DNA of 64,000 bases from JBKECF01 sp047974375 (GCA_047974375.1 JBKECF010000010.1:62001-126000); one strand, 5' to 3'. Shown: positions 45,564-55,974, counted from the stretch's first letter. Notes: generated by a model not told the origin, from the letters alone. Program-made: numbers and translations.

Positions 45564-46400
45564 ATGTTATATATATGTGGAACACCTTTAGGAAATCTAA
45601 AAGATATTTCTTTTCGTGTTTTAGAAATTTTAGAAGAATGCGATTACATCGCGTGTGAAGACACAAGGAATACTCTAAAACTAACAAATTATTATTCAAT
45701 CGAAACCAAAGGAAAGCTAATAAGCTATCATGAGCACAATAAAGGAGCTAAAGGAATTGAACTGATTAATCTATTAAAAACGGGGAAAAATATAGCCCTA
45801 GTTAGTGACGCCGGAATGCCAATTATTTCCGATCCAGGAAATGAACTTGTTAATTTATGTATAGAAGAAGATTTAGAATACACTACAGTTCCTACAGCAA
45901 CAGCATTTGTTTCGGCTTTAATTCTTTCAGGCGTTAGTACAAGAAATTTTATTTTTGATGGATTTCTGCCAACGAGTACTAAAGAAAAAAAAGAACTAAT
46001 TAATGGGTATGTAAATGAATTCCGTACTGTGGCAATATATGTAGCGCCACATCACTTAAAAAAAACTTTAAATGATTTAAAAATTATAAACAGAAAAATG
46101 CATGTAATACGAGAAATTACAAAAATTTATGAAGAAAAAATTAGTGGAAGTGCTGAAGATTTATTAACATACTTCGAAAAAAAACAACCTCGTGGAGAAA
46201 TGGTTTTAATAATCGAAGGTAAAAATAAAAGTGACATTCTTCAAGAAAAAATAAATTACTGGTTAGATAAAAGCATAGAAGACCATGTAAATATATACGT
46301 TGAAGAAGGTTTTACAAAAAAGGAAGCGATGAAAAAAGTTGCAAAAGATAGAGGAACTAGCAAAAGTGATATCTATAATAGTCTACTATCCCATAATTAG
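45564..46400 (+). CDS. rsmI: 16S rRNA (cytidine1402-2'-O)-methyltransferase RsmI
   Basis: A 278-residue tetrapyrrole-methylase-fold enzyme. CGTPLGNLKDISFRVLEIL, ACEDTRNT and SDAGMPIISDPGNELV are clear RsmI motifs. The next signature, usually PGPSA, reads PTATAFVSALILSG, so the Pro-Gly-Pro turn is altered. GFLPTSTKEKK and APHHLKKTL follow the family. With RsmH it dimethylates C1402 in the decoding site. AAGGAG precedes the ATG. dnaE follows after an 81-base gap with no terminator seen. Confidence 0.92.
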   Translation: MLYICGTPLGNLKDISFRVLEILEECDYIACEDTRNTLKLTNYYSIETKGKLISYHEHNKGAKGIELINLLKTGKNIALVSDAGMPIISDPGNELVNLCIEEDLEYTTVPTATAFVSALILSGVSTRNFIFDGFLPTSTKEKKELINGYVNEFRTVAIYVAPHHLKKTLNDLKIINRKMHVIREITKIYEEKISGSAEDLLTYFEKKQPRGEMVLIIEGKNKSDILQEKINYWLDKSIEDHVNIYVEEGFTKKEAMKKVAKDRGTSKSDIYNSLLSHN

Positions 46401-46481
46401 TTGGCTTGAAAAATAACACGTAAAAAAGTATACTTATAATAGTTAAAGTTAAAAATAATTTTAGAAATATTAGGTGGTTTA

Positions 46482-49400
46482 ATGAGTACAAAATTCGCAC
46501 ATTTACATGTACATTCAATGTATAGTTTATTAGATGGTTCATCAAAAATAGATGATTTAATTAAACATACTAAAGAAATGGGTATGGATAGTATAGCCTT
46601 AACAGACCATGGTGTTATGTACGGTGTTATAGATTTTTATAAAAAGGCAATTGCACAGGGAGTAAAACCAATAATAGGGTCTGAGGTATATGTTGCTAAC
46701 ACAAATAGATTTGATAAGGAAGTAAGAAATGACAATTTCTATTGTCATTTAATTTTATTGGCAGAAAATAATACAGGTTATGAAAATTTAGTTAAAATTG
46801 TTTCTACAGGCTATTTAGATGGATTTTATTATAGACCTCGTGTAGATAAAGAAACACTGAAAAAGTATTCAAGTGGAATAATAGCCCTAAGTGCGTGTTT
46901 GGCAGGTCCAATTTGTAGGGGCTATTTTAAATACGGATACGAAAGAGCTATTGAAGAAGCACGTGATTATAAAAGTATTTTTGGAGAAAATAATTTTTTT
47001 ATTGAACTACAAGATCACGGAATAAGTGAACAAAAAGAAATAAATCCATATTTAATAAAAATAAGTCAGGAACTAAATATACCTATGGTATGCACAAATG
47101 ATGTACATTATACCTATGCAGACGATGCCGAAAGTCATGAAGTATTGTTGTGTATACAGACCGCAAAAACAATTAATGACCCCGATAGATTAATATACGA
47201 AGGTGGGCAATTTTATTTAAAATCTCCAGATGAAATGGCAAGGTTATTTTATTCACATCCAGAAATGCTTGTAAATGCAGCTGAAATAGCCGATAGGTGC
47301 AATGTTAATTTTGACTTTAATAACTATAAATTGCCAAAATATAGTATACCAAATAATGATGATGCATATACATATCTAAGGAGCTTAGTATATGATGGAT
47401 TAAAAAACAAATATACTAACGTAGAAGATGTTAAAGAAAGAGTTGAGTATGAATTATCTGTAATTTCATCTATGGGATTTGTCGATTACTTTCTAATTGT
47501 ATGGGATTTTATTAATTTTTCAAGAAAAAATGGCATAGCAGTAGGACCAGGAAGAGGTTCTGCAGCAGGTAGTATTGTATCATATGGATTATCTATTACA
47601 ACTATAGATCCAATAAAATACAACTTATTATTTGAAAGGTTTCTTAATCCTGAAAGAGTATCAATGCCAGATATTGATATAGACTTTTGTTACGAAAGAC
47701 GACAAGAGGTAATAGATTATGTGATTGAAAAATATGGCAAAGAAAAGGTAGCGCAAATTATTACCTTTGGAACTATGCAAGCAAGAATGGCAATTAGAGA
47801 TGTTGGTAGAGCTTTAGGTTTACCCTATTCAGATGTTGATAAAATAGCAAAAATGATTCCTATGGAACTTGGCATTACCATTGATAAAGCTTTGAAAATT
47901 AATAGCGAACTAAAAGAAGCGTATGAGAATGAAAACGATACAAAAAAATTAATAGATATGTCATTAAAATTAGAGGGATTACCACGTCATTCTTCAACCC
48001 ACGCGGCTGGTGTGGTTATTTCTGATAGAGATATAACTGACTATGTACCTTTGTATCAAAATGATGGTATAATAACAACACAGTTCCCAATGACTACATT
48101 AGAGGAATTAGGTCTTTTAAAAATGGACTTTTTGGGACTTCGTACTTTAACAGTAATACAAATGGCAGTAAATGAAATAAATCGTCTACACAATATAGAC
48201 TTGAATATTGATGATATAAACGATGATGACGAAGATGTTTATAAGCTTATATCTTCTGGCAAAACAGATGGTCTTTTCCAATTGGAAAGTAGTGGTATGA
48301 AACAGTTTATGCAGGAACTTAAGCCAGAGTCACTAGAAGAAGTTATAGCTGGTATATCCTTATACAGACCAGGACCAATGGACTTTATCCCTAAATATAT
48401 TAAAGGCAAAAATAATAAAAATATTGTATATTTACATGAAAAATTAGAACCAATTCTAAAAGATACTTACGGCTGTATAGTGTATCAAGAACAGGTTATG
48501 CAAATAGTACGTGATTTAGGAGGATATGACTTAGGAAGAAGCGACTTAGTAAGACGTGCTATGAGTAAGAAAAAAGAAGATGTAATGATACAAGAAAGAA
48601 AAAATTTTATATTTGGTACACAAGATGTAGATGGTTGTATTAAACGAGGTATTAGCGAAGAAATAGGCAACAAAATATTCGATGAGATGACGGATTTCGC
48701 AAAATATGCCTTTAACAAATCCCATGCCGCTGCCTATGCATTAATTGGATACCAAACTGCTTGGCTTAAATATTATTATAAAGTTGAATTTATGACAGCC
48801 TTGCTGTCTTCGGTTATGGGAAATAATGAAAAAATTTCGGAATATATCCATGAGTGTAAAACTATGGATATAAAAGTACTACAACCAGATATTAATGAAA
48901 GCTTTAGTAAATTCTCTGTTTATAATAAATCCATAAGATTCGGTCTATCCGCCGTGAAAAATGTAGGTGAAAAAGCCATTAATCAGTTAGTTAAGGAAAG
49001 AGAGTTAAATGGAAATTTTACGTCCCTAACAAATTTCTTAGAAAGACTTTCTGGGGAAATGAATAAAAGATGTGTAGAGAGTTTAATTTACGCTGGCGCA
49101 TTGGATTCATTAGGAGGCAAAAGAAATCAATATTTGAAATCCTTCGAAAGAATTATGAATTCAATTTCATATAGTAAGAAAAAGAATATTAAGGGACAAA
49201 TAGATTTATTTTCTCTTATGGAAAACAATGTTATGGAAATAGAACATTTAGAAGATGTTGAAGAATTAAAGGAAAAATCACGATTAAATAAAGAAAAAGA
49301 AGTTATCGGAGTTTACTTGACAGGACATCCTCTAAATAAATACACTAACACATTAAATAAAAAGACAAATATACTAAGCAAGGATTTTATTTACGATGAA

Positions 49401-49895
49401 GATATAAAAATTAATGATGGTCAGAGTGTTACATATGGCGGACTAATTTCTGGTTTAAAGAAAATCTATACAAGAAAAAATGAACTAATGGGATTTTTAA
49501 ATGTTGAAGACTTGCTAGGAAATATAGAAGTAGTTATTTTTCCAAATCTTTTTACAAAATATAGAGAAATTTTATATGAAGATAAAGTAATCATCATCGA
49601 TGGTACCGTTTCGCTAAAAGAAGGAGAAAAAGGTAAGCTTATAGCAAATAAAATATATGAATTACGTGAAAATACATCTGAAAAAACATTATGGCTAAAA
49701 ATTGACGATAAAGACCAAATTTTAGAAGTTAATAATATAATACAAAATAATAAAGGAGATACCAATATAATAATATACAAATCCTATAGTAAGGAAAAAA
49801 TAGAATTGTCTGACGATTTTAATATAAATCATAGTAGTGAAATTTTAGAAAAATTAACAAAGTATTTAGGTGAAAAAAATGTAATACTAAAATAA
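46482..49895 (+). CDS. dnaE: DNA polymerase III subunit alpha DnaE
   Basis: A 1137-residue DnaE1/DnaE-type polymerase. The N-terminal PHP domain starts FAHLHVHSMYSLLDGSSKID with SIALTDHGVMYG. The catalytic palm has GPGRGSAAGSIVSYGLSIT and PDIDIDFCYERRQEV (catalytic aspartates), and the finger region SLYRPGPMDFIPKYIKGK. The helix-hairpin-helix region and an OB domain (TYGGLISGLKKIYTRKNELM) are at the C-terminus. It lacks the PolC exonuclease insert. In Clostridia DnaE usually works beside PolC. pfkA follows 16 bases later. Confidence 0.96.
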   Translation: MSTKFAHLHVHSMYSLLDGSSKIDDLIKHTKEMGMDSIALTDHGVMYGVIDFYKKAIAQGVKPIIGSEVYVANTNRFDKEVRNDNFYCHLILLAENNTGYENLVKIVSTGYLDGFYYRPRVDKETLKKYSSGIIALSACLAGPICRGYFKYGYERAIEEARDYKSIFGENNFFIELQDHGISEQKEINPYLIKISQELNIPMVCTNDVHYTYADDAESHEVLLCIQTAKTINDPDRLIYEGGQFYLKSPDEMARLFYSHPEMLVNAAEIADRCNVNFDFNNYKLPKYSIPNNDDAYTYLRSLVYDGLKNKYTNVEDVKERVEYELSVISSMGFVDYFLIVWDFINFSRKNGIAVGPGRGSAAGSIVSYGLSITTIDPIKYNLLFERFLNPERVSMPDIDIDFCYERRQEVIDYVIEKYGKEKVAQIITFGTMQARMAIRDVGRALGLPYSDVDKIAKMIPMELGITIDKALKINSELKEAYENENDTKKLIDMSLKLEGLPRHSSTHAAGVVISDRDITDYVPLYQNDGIITTQFPMTTLEELGLLKMDFLGLRTLTVIQMAVNEINRLHNIDLNIDDINDDDEDVYKLISSGKTDGLFQLESSGMKQFMQELKPESLEEVIAGISLYRPGPMDFIPKYIKGKNNKNIVYLHEKLEPILKDTYGCIVYQEQVMQIVRDLGGYDLGRSDLVRRAMSKKKEDVMIQERKNFIFGTQDVDGCIKRGISEEIGNKIFDEMTDFAKYAFNKSHAAAYALIGYQTAWLKYYYKVEFMTALLSSVMGNNEKISEYIHECKTMDIKVLQPDINESFSKFSVYNKSIRFGLSAVKNVGEKAINQLVKERELNGNFTSLTNFLERLSGEMNKRCVESLIYAGALDSLGGKRNQYLKSFERIMNSISYSKKKNIKGQIDLFSLMENNVMEIEHLEDVEELKEKSRLNKEKEVIGVYLTGHPLNKYTNTLNKKTNILSKDFIYDEDIKINDGQSVTYGGLISGLKKIYTRKNELMGFLNVEDLLGNIEVVIFPNLFTKYREILYEDKVIIIDGTVSLKEGEKGKLIANKIYELRENTSEKTLWLKIDDKDQILEVNNIIQNNKGDTNIIIYKSYSKEKIELSDDFNINHSSEILEKLTKYLGEKNVILK

Positions 49896-49911
49896 TTTAT
49901 GGAGGGTTAAA

Positions 49912-50889
49912 ATGGATAATATAAGAAAAATTGCAGTAATGACAAGTGGCGGAGATGCCCCAGGAATGAATCCAACCATAAGAGCTGTAGTACGTACAGC
50001 AAGAAGTGCAGGTATTGAAATTACAGGTATAAGAAGAGGATACGAAGGTCTTTTACACGGTGACTTCATTGACTTAAGCAAAACAGGAGTTAGTAATATT
50101 TTAAACAGAGGTGGAACATTTTTAAAAACTGCCAGATGCAAAGAAATGTATACTCCCGAAGGACGTGACAAAGCAGCTATGATTTGCAAAGTTCTAGGTT
50201 TTGATGCCCTTATTATAATTGGTGGCGATGGTTCATTAAAAGGAGGCTTAGAATTATATGAAAGAGGTATCAACATAATAGGTATACCAGGTACAATTGA
50301 TTTAGACTTTCCTGCTAGTGACTACACAATAGGGTTTGATACAGCAGTAAATACAGCTATGGATGGAATTATGAAGTTAAAGGATACGTCTGAATCCCAT
50401 GAAAGATGTAGTATTATTGAGGTTATGGGTAGAAATAGCGGTTACATTGCTCTATGGTGCGGAATAGTATCTGGTGCAGAAGAGGTATTGATCCCAGAAA
50501 ATGAATATTGTACCAAAGAAGATATTATTCGACTTGTTATAAAAAATAGAAGCAAAGGCAAAAGGCATAATATTATTGTTATAGCAGAAGGTGTAGGTGG
50601 AACAACGGAAATAGCAACAGAAGTAGAAAAAGTTACAGGAATTGAAACAAGAGCTACAATATTAGGGCATATACAAAGAGGTGGCATGCCATCTGCCTTA
50701 GATAAGCTTCATGCATCATGTATGGGTTATGAGGCAGTTCAGGCGTTATTAAGAGGAGAAGAAAGTAGAGTAGTTGTATATAAAGACGGAAAATACGGAA
50801 CTGTAGATATCAATGAAGCTATTGCGACAAATGATGATGGTAAATGGTCAAATTATTACTATAAAATAGCTAAAACTTTATCTGTGTAA
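49912..50889 (+). CDS. pfkA: 6-phosphofructokinase
   Basis: A 325-residue PfkA. ATP-type phosphate loop TSGGDAPGMN at 11-20 and IIGGDGSLKGG (glycine and serine of the ATP form, not the PPi form) at 103-112. The catalytic Asp130 is in PGTIDLD, where nearly all enzymes read TIDND; Leu131 replaces the asparagine. RCSIIEVMGRNSGYIAL and the substrate loop IQRGGMPSALD are present. It makes fructose-1,6-bisphosphate and pairs with pyk downstream, a common order. AGGAGG-like TATGGAGGG precedes the ATG. Confidence 0.95.
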   Translation: MDNIRKIAVMTSGGDAPGMNPTIRAVVRTARSAGIEITGIRRGYEGLLHGDFIDLSKTGVSNILNRGGTFLKTARCKEMYTPEGRDKAAMICKVLGFDALIIIGGDGSLKGGLELYERGINIIGIPGTIDLDFPASDYTIGFDTAVNTAMDGIMKLKDTSESHERCSIIEVMGRNSGYIALWCGIVSGAEEVLIPENEYCTKEDIIRLVIKNRSKGKRHNIIVIAEGVGGTTEIATEVEKVTGIETRATILGHIQRGGMPSALDKLHASCMGYEAVQALLRGEESRVVVYKDGKYGTVDINEAIATNDDGKWSNYYYKIAKTLSV

Positions 50890-51134
50890 TTTTTAACAAT
50901 GATATTTTTACATGTGTTTTTTTGTAAAAAAAATGACTTGTTTTTATATTTAATAGTAAATATGCCATAAATTTTATTTAAGGTAAAAAATGTATTTAAA
51001 TTATCAAAAAATATGTTAGTATAAGAGTGAAAGAAATATAGTAATTTAATTAAAAAGGTTAGATAGCCAATTTATTATTTGGCTATTAATGTATTAGATT
51101 ATACGAGAATTTAAGTTAAACTTAGGAGGAAACT

Positions 51135-52556
51135 ATGAAAAAGACTAAGATTATTTGTACCTTAGGCCCAGCTACAAATGATGTGGAAACTATTAAAAAA
51201 TTAATAGATGCTGGTTTAAATGCTGCTAGAATGAACTTTTCCCACGGTGATTATGAAGAACATAAAGGGAGATTCGATAAGCTAAAACAAGCCAGAGAAG
51301 AAATGGGAGAGTACGTACCTATAGTTTTAGATACTAAAGGTCCTGAAATACGACTTAGAAAATTCAAAAACGGTCCTGTTAATCTTGTAAAAGGAAGTAC
51401 TTTCACACTAACTACAGAAGATGTAGAAGGCGACGAAACTATTGTAAGTGTAAGTTATAACAAAATTACCGAGGATTTAAATGTTGGTTCAACAGTTCTT
51501 CTTGATGATGGTTTAGTTGAGTTAGTAGTTAAAAAAATTAATGGTAATAAAGTTATATGTGAAGTAATGAATAATGGTGAATTAAGTAATAATAAAGGTG
51601 TAAATCTACCAGATGTTTATATTAATTTGCCTTCATTAACTGAAAAAGATAAAAGTGATATTATTTTTGGTATAAAAAATGGAATTGATTATGTTGCCGC
51701 ATCATTTGTAAGAAGCGCTAACGATGTAAAGGAAATAAGAAAAGTACTTAACGAAAATGGCGGTTCACATATTGATATTATTTCTAAAATTGAAAGTAGA
51801 AGTGGAGTAAATAACCTAGATGAGATTTTAGAAGTAACAGAAGGCATAATGGTAGCGAGAGGCGATTTAGGCGTAGAAATACCACCTGAGGAAGTTCCAT
51901 TTATACAAAAAACAATGATTCAAAAAGCCAATAAAGCAGGTAAACTAGTTGTAACAGCAACACAAATGTTAGAAACAATGACAAATAATCCACGTCCTAC
52001 AAGAGCAGAGGCATCTGACGTGGCAAATGCTATATATGATGGTACAGACTGTATAATGCTATCTGGCGAAACAGCAAAAGGTAAATATCCTGTGGAAGCT
52101 GTTGAAATGATGAGTAGGATTGCTGTAGCTACAGAAAAGTCTTTAAACTACAACAAAAATTTATTGGGTCATAAAGATAATATACGTAACACAATAGTAG
52201 ATAACATTAGTTTTTCTGCTTGTTTAATGGCAAATGATTTAGATGCAGCATGTATTATACCTATAACTTCAACAGGTTATACTGCACGTATGGTTTCAAG
52301 ATTTAAACCAAGTTGCCCTATTGTTGTATGTACAGATAAAGAAAACATAGCAAGAAAGTTAAATTTAGTATGGGGCTGTAAACCTGTACTAGTTGAAACT
52401 TTTGATGATGCCGCTGAAGTAACCTTTAGTATTGCTGCTACTGTGGCAAAAGAAAAGCTAATTGCTAAAAAAGGAGATAGTGCAGTTTTAGTTACTGGCT
52501 TCCCAATGGGTAAGCAAGGAACTACAAACATGATAACTATTGATGTTATATCGTAA
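51135..52556 (+). CDS. pyk: Pyruvate kinase
   Basis: A 473-residue pyruvate kinase without the extra C-terminal phosphohistidine domain found in Bacillus. KTKIICTLGPATN start, ARMNFSHGDYEEH, DTKGPEIRLRKFKNG, and the catalytic SKIESRSGVNNLDEILE and GIMVARGDLGVEIPPEEVPF regions are complete. A 245-base leader includes a hairpin, ATAGCCAA (51063-51070)/TTGGCTAT (51079-51086), about 50 bases before the ATG. I do not recognise a riboswitch there. AGGAGG precedes the start. A Met T-box follows. Confidence 0.96.
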   Translation: MKKTKIICTLGPATNDVETIKKLIDAGLNAARMNFSHGDYEEHKGRFDKLKQAREEMGEYVPIVLDTKGPEIRLRKFKNGPVNLVKGSTFTLTTEDVEGDETIVSVSYNKITEDLNVGSTVLLDDGLVELVVKKINGNKVICEVMNNGELSNNKGVNLPDVYINLPSLTEKDKSDIIFGIKNGIDYVAASFVRSANDVKEIRKVLNENGGSHIDIISKIESRSGVNNLDEILEVTEGIMVARGDLGVEIPPEEVPFIQKTMIQKANKAGKLVVTATQMLETMTNNPRPTRAEASDVANAIYDGTDCIMLSGETAKGKYPVEAVEMMSRIAVATEKSLNYNKNLLGHKDNIRNTIVDNISFSACLMANDLDAACIIPITSTGYTARMVSRFKPSCPIVVCTDKENIARKLNLVWGCKPVLVETFDDAAEVTFSIAATVAKEKLIAKKGDSAVLVTGFPMGKQGTTNMITIDVIS

Positions 52557-52562
52557 AAACTT

Positions 52563-52828
52563 TGATAAGAAGAGTAAATAAATTATGTTTCCTAGAGAGT
52601 TTTTGTTTGGTGAAAAAAAACATACATGGTTTATTGAAAATGGCCTTTGAGTTATATATCTAAGCTAGTAAGTTAGGATATATCGGAGCTTCCGTTATAA
52701 AGCGATTTTATTAATATACTTTTTATGCTAATATTAATGCCATAAAGGGTAAAAAGGTTGCTTTGTAGTGAAATAAGGTGGTACCAAGTGGTTTATCCTC
52801 GTCCTTTACTTAGGACGAGGATTTTTTA
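52563..52828 (+). promoter_or_regulatory. Methionine T-box riboswitch controlling metG
   Basis: A complete T-box leader upstream of metG. AGAAGAGTAA opens Stem I, CTAGAGAG matches the AG bulge, and GGTG the Stem I loop. The specifier is AUG at 52640-52642 within GAAAATGGCC, giving methionine. The T-box is AGGTGGTACC at 52775-52784, and its UGGU bulge pairs with the ACCA end of tRNA-Met. The terminator ATCCTCGTCC (52795-52804)/GGACGAGGAT (52813-52822) is followed by T residues. Uncharged tRNA-Met would favour readthrough into metG. Some internal helices between 52650 and 52770 I did not assign. Confidence 0.93.
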
Positions 52829-52847
52829 TATTAAATAGGAGAAGAAA

Positions 52848-54767
52848 ATGAACAAGTTTTATATAACAACACCAATATATTACCCAAGTAATAAACTACA
52901 TATTGGTAATGCATATACTACTGTTGTTACAGATGTAATGGCTAGATACAAACGTTTAAGAGGATACGATGTTAAGTTTTTAACAGGCACTGATGAACAC
53001 GGCCAAAAAATAGAACGAATAGCTCAGGAGAATAATACAACACCAAAGGAATATGTAGATGGCATAGTAAAGTGGATTAAAAATTTATGGAATGTGATGG
53101 ATATAGAATATGATGATTTTATACGTACTACAGACAGTAATCATAAAGCCACAGTACAAAAAATATTTAAAAAGTTATATGAAGCAGGTGATATTTATAA
53201 AGGTTCTTACGAGGGTAAGTATTGTGTACCTTGCGAAACATTTTTTACTGATAGACAATTAGTTGAAGGTAAATGTCCTGATTGTGGAAGAGATATTGAG
53301 GAAGCGAAAGAAGAAGCCTATTTTTTTAAATTATCTAAATATCAAGATAGACTTATTAAACATATAGAAGAAAACCCTGAGTTTATTCAACCTACTTCTA
53401 GAAAAAACGAAATGCTGAATAACTTTTTAAAATCAGGATTAGAGGATTTATGCGTATCCAGAACTACATTTAAATGGGGGATACCTGTTGATTTTGACGA
53501 AGGTCATGTAGTATATGTTTGGATAGATGCATTAACTAATTATATATCAGCATTGGGGTATTTATCTAATGATGATAGTCAATATAAAAAATATTGGCCA
53601 GCAGATGTACAGGTTGTTGGCAAAGATATTATACGTTTTCATACTATAATTTGGCCAGCTATTTTAATGGCACTTAAAGAACCTTTACCAAAAAAAGTTT
53701 TCGGCCATGGTTGGTTAGTAATTGATGGTGGTAAAATGTCTAAGTCAAAAGGTAATGTTGTTGATCCAGAAGTATTATGCAATAGGTACGGAGTAGATGC
53801 TATTCGCTACTATTTAATGAGAGAAATAACTTTTGGTAATGACGGAAACTATACAAATGAAAGCCTATTACAAAGAATAAACGCCGATTTATCTAACGAC
53901 CTGGGTAATCTTGTTTCAAGAACTATAGGCATGATAAATAAGTATTTTAACGGAACTCTACCAGAGGTACACAAGGAAATGCCCCAGGATAATGAACACT
54001 TCAAAGAAATAGAAGATACTATTTCTAAAGTAGAGGAGTACATGGATAACATGCAATTTAATGATGCTCTTTCACAAATATGGAATTTAATAAGCAAAAC
54101 AAATAAATATATAGATCTAACAGAACCTTGGTTTTTAATAAAAGATGAAAGTAATCATGCAAATGTGGCAAATATAATGTATGTACTGTGTGAAACTATT
54201 CGTGTTACTAGTATTTTAATAAAGCCTTTTATGCCTAGAACATCAAAAGAAATCGAAAAACAAATGAATTTCCATGGTATGTGTACCTGGAATTTATTAA
54301 ACAACAGAAATATATTGGCCAAAAATATGAGTGTAGAAGAAAGTAACATTATTTTTCCAAGATTAGATTTAAAAAAAGAATTAGAAGAACTTGAAAAAAT
54401 CAGTGATTCCAATAAAAAAGCAGCTAAGCAAGAAGAAAAAACTAAGCTCATTTCAATTGATGATTTCTCTAAAGTTGACTTAAAGGTAGGCAAAATAAAA
54501 TCATGCGAAAAAGTAGATAAATCAGATAAGCTTTTAGTTTCACAAGTAGAAGTCGGTAATAAAATGCATCAAATAGTATCAGGCATTGCTGAATATTACA
54601 CACCAGAGGAAATGATTGATAAAATAGTTATAGTGGTTTCAAATTTAAAACCTACTAAAATTAGAGGTGTATTGTCTGAAGGAATGCTTTTATGTGGGAG
54701 CGAAGGAAAAAAATTAAAATTAGCTACTATTGATGGCGATATTAGTCATGGCGGAGAAGTAAGGTGA
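52848..54767 (+). CDS. metG: Methionyl-tRNA synthetase (canonical)
   Basis: A 639-residue MetRS with HIGN in SNKLHIGNAYTT, KMSKSKGN and a zinc knuckle built of CVPC and CPDC within an insertion near 125-150. A helical anticodon domain and a C-terminal tRNA-binding (EMAP-like) OB domain (about 535-639, VDLKVGKIKSCEKVDKSDKL) follow. It is under the Met T-box immediately upstream. Together with the MetRS-like protein at 20.0 kb the genome has two class I enzymes of this type. This one is unambiguously the methionyl-tRNA synthetase. Confidence 0.97.
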   Translation: MNKFYITTPIYYPSNKLHIGNAYTTVVTDVMARYKRLRGYDVKFLTGTDEHGQKIERIAQENNTTPKEYVDGIVKWIKNLWNVMDIEYDDFIRTTDSNHKATVQKIFKKLYEAGDIYKGSYEGKYCVPCETFFTDRQLVEGKCPDCGRDIEEAKEEAYFFKLSKYQDRLIKHIEENPEFIQPTSRKNEMLNNFLKSGLEDLCVSRTTFKWGIPVDFDEGHVVYVWIDALTNYISALGYLSNDDSQYKKYWPADVQVVGKDIIRFHTIIWPAILMALKEPLPKKVFGHGWLVIDGGKMSKSKGNVVDPEVLCNRYGVDAIRYYLMREITFGNDGNYTNESLLQRINADLSNDLGNLVSRTIGMINKYFNGTLPEVHKEMPQDNEHFKEIEDTISKVEEYMDNMQFNDALSQIWNLISKTNKYIDLTEPWFLIKDESNHANVANIMYVLCETIRVTSILIKPFMPRTSKEIEKQMNFHGMCTWNLLNNRNILAKNMSVEESNIIFPRLDLKKELEELEKISDSNKKAAKQEEKTKLISIDDFSKVDLKVGKIKSCEKVDKSDKLLVSQVEVGNKMHQIVSGIAEYYTPEEMIDKIVIVVSNLKPTKIRGVLSEGMLLCGSEGKKLKLATIDGDISHGGEVR

Positions 54768-54820
54768 ATTTAAGTTCCTAATAACTTAAATATGAGTTAT
54801 ATAAAAAAATCGAGGTGGAT

Positions 54821-55897
54821 ATGGAATATGTAATTGGAAGTAAAGAAGATAATGAAGATATAATAGATTTTATTGATTTAATTTTTAGTAAAAATTCAGG
54901 GCCACACGATTTTAAAACTCTACTACCTAAATTATATACAAATAATACATCAATGTATCATTATTTAGCCAAAGAGGACGGGAAAATACGTGGAGTGATT
55001 TGTGTATACCCATTTACAATAAAAATGGGAGATGACTACTTAGAGTGCAATGGGGTAGGTAGCGTATCAGTTCACCCTAGCCAACGAGGAAAGGGCATCA
55101 TGAAAAAATTAATGGACTTTGCTCTGTGTAATATGGATTGCCATGTAAGTTTTTTATTTGGTAATCGTCATAGATATCAGTATTATGGATACGAAAAAGG
55201 TGGTACACAATTTAATTTTACATTTACTAAAGATAGCTTAAAACACGGTAATTTAAAAGAAAAATATGATTTGAAATTTATTGAGGGATTTAACAATGAA
55301 ATTTTAAACTTGTACCGTAATGAGAAAATGTACATACAACGTAATAATTCCTTTGAAAAAACCTGTAAAACTTGGGGTAATAAACTGTACGGCATATATT
55401 GTGAAGAGAATTTTATTGGCTATATAGTATTTAACAACAATAAAATAGTTGAGCTTATATTAAATAATATGAAATATATGCCGTCTGTTCTAATTGAACA
55501 TATGAATTTGCAAGATATTGACGAATCAAATTTAATATTAAGTTCGCTAGATAAAAACAAGATTAAATATTTCCTAGATTTAAAAGAAAACTACACCATA
55601 GAGGAAAACGCAAATATTAATATTTTAAACTTTCCCTACTTCTTAAAATTCAATATAAAAGCAAATTTAATATATAAAAAAATTAAATATAGTAATGTAA
55701 TTGAATTTGATGGTGTTAAATATAAAATTAATATTGACGATTATGATGTAACAGTTGAAGAAACAACTGAAAACGCAATTATAACTTTACCACGAAATCA
55801 AGGAGTAGAAATTTTATTTTCACCCCTTGGTAAATATTTATTAGAGGATGAATTATTTCCTCTGGATGTTTATGTTTCGCCATTAGATTTAATTTGA
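54821..55897 (+). CDS. GNAT family N-acetyltransferase (Eis-like two-domain type)
   Basis: About 358 residues from ATG 54821, preceded by GAGGTG. The N-terminal GNAT domain (about 1-130) has VSVHPSQRGKGIMKKLMDFA, where RGKG binds acetyl-CoA pyrophosphate, and the FGNRHRYQYYGYEKGG segment typical of the Eis-like group. A second acetyltransferase-like half and a small SCP2-type tail follow. Substrate unknown; related proteins acetylate aminoglycosides or protein amines. It is after metG by about 50 bases and is closed by its own terminator. Confidence 0.78.
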   Translation: MEYVIGSKEDNEDIIDFIDLIFSKNSGPHDFKTLLPKLYTNNTSMYHYLAKEDGKIRGVICVYPFTIKMGDDYLECNGVGSVSVHPSQRGKGIMKKLMDFALCNMDCHVSFLFGNRHRYQYYGYEKGGTQFNFTFTKDSLKHGNLKEKYDLKFIEGFNNEILNLYRNEKMYIQRNNSFEKTCKTWGNKLYGIYCEENFIGYIVFNNNKIVELILNNMKYMPSVLIEHMNLQDIDESNLILSSLDKNKIKYFLDLKENYTIEENANINILNFPYFLKFNIKANLIYKKIKYSNVIEFDGVKYKINIDDYDVTVEETTENAIITLPRNQGVEILFSPLGKYLLEDELFPLDVYVSPLDLI

Positions 55898-55929
55898 AAA
55901 TTTAATGGCAAAATATGGACCAAGACTAA

Positions 55930-55969
55930 AATGCTTATATTGTTTAATATGACAATATCGGCATTTTTT
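55930..55969 (+). terminator. Terminator after the acetyltransferase gene
   Basis: AATGC (55930-55934) and ATATTG pair with CAATAT and GCATT (55961-55965), leaving a small internal loop; six T residues end it at 55969. It lies right before the structured-RNA candidate. Confidence 0.75.
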
Positions 55970-55974
55970 ATTAT

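Noticed and set aside
51000..51134. Riboswitch upstream of pyk
   Set aside because: A single 8-bp hairpin without recognisable conserved riboswitch elements; may be only a leader stem.
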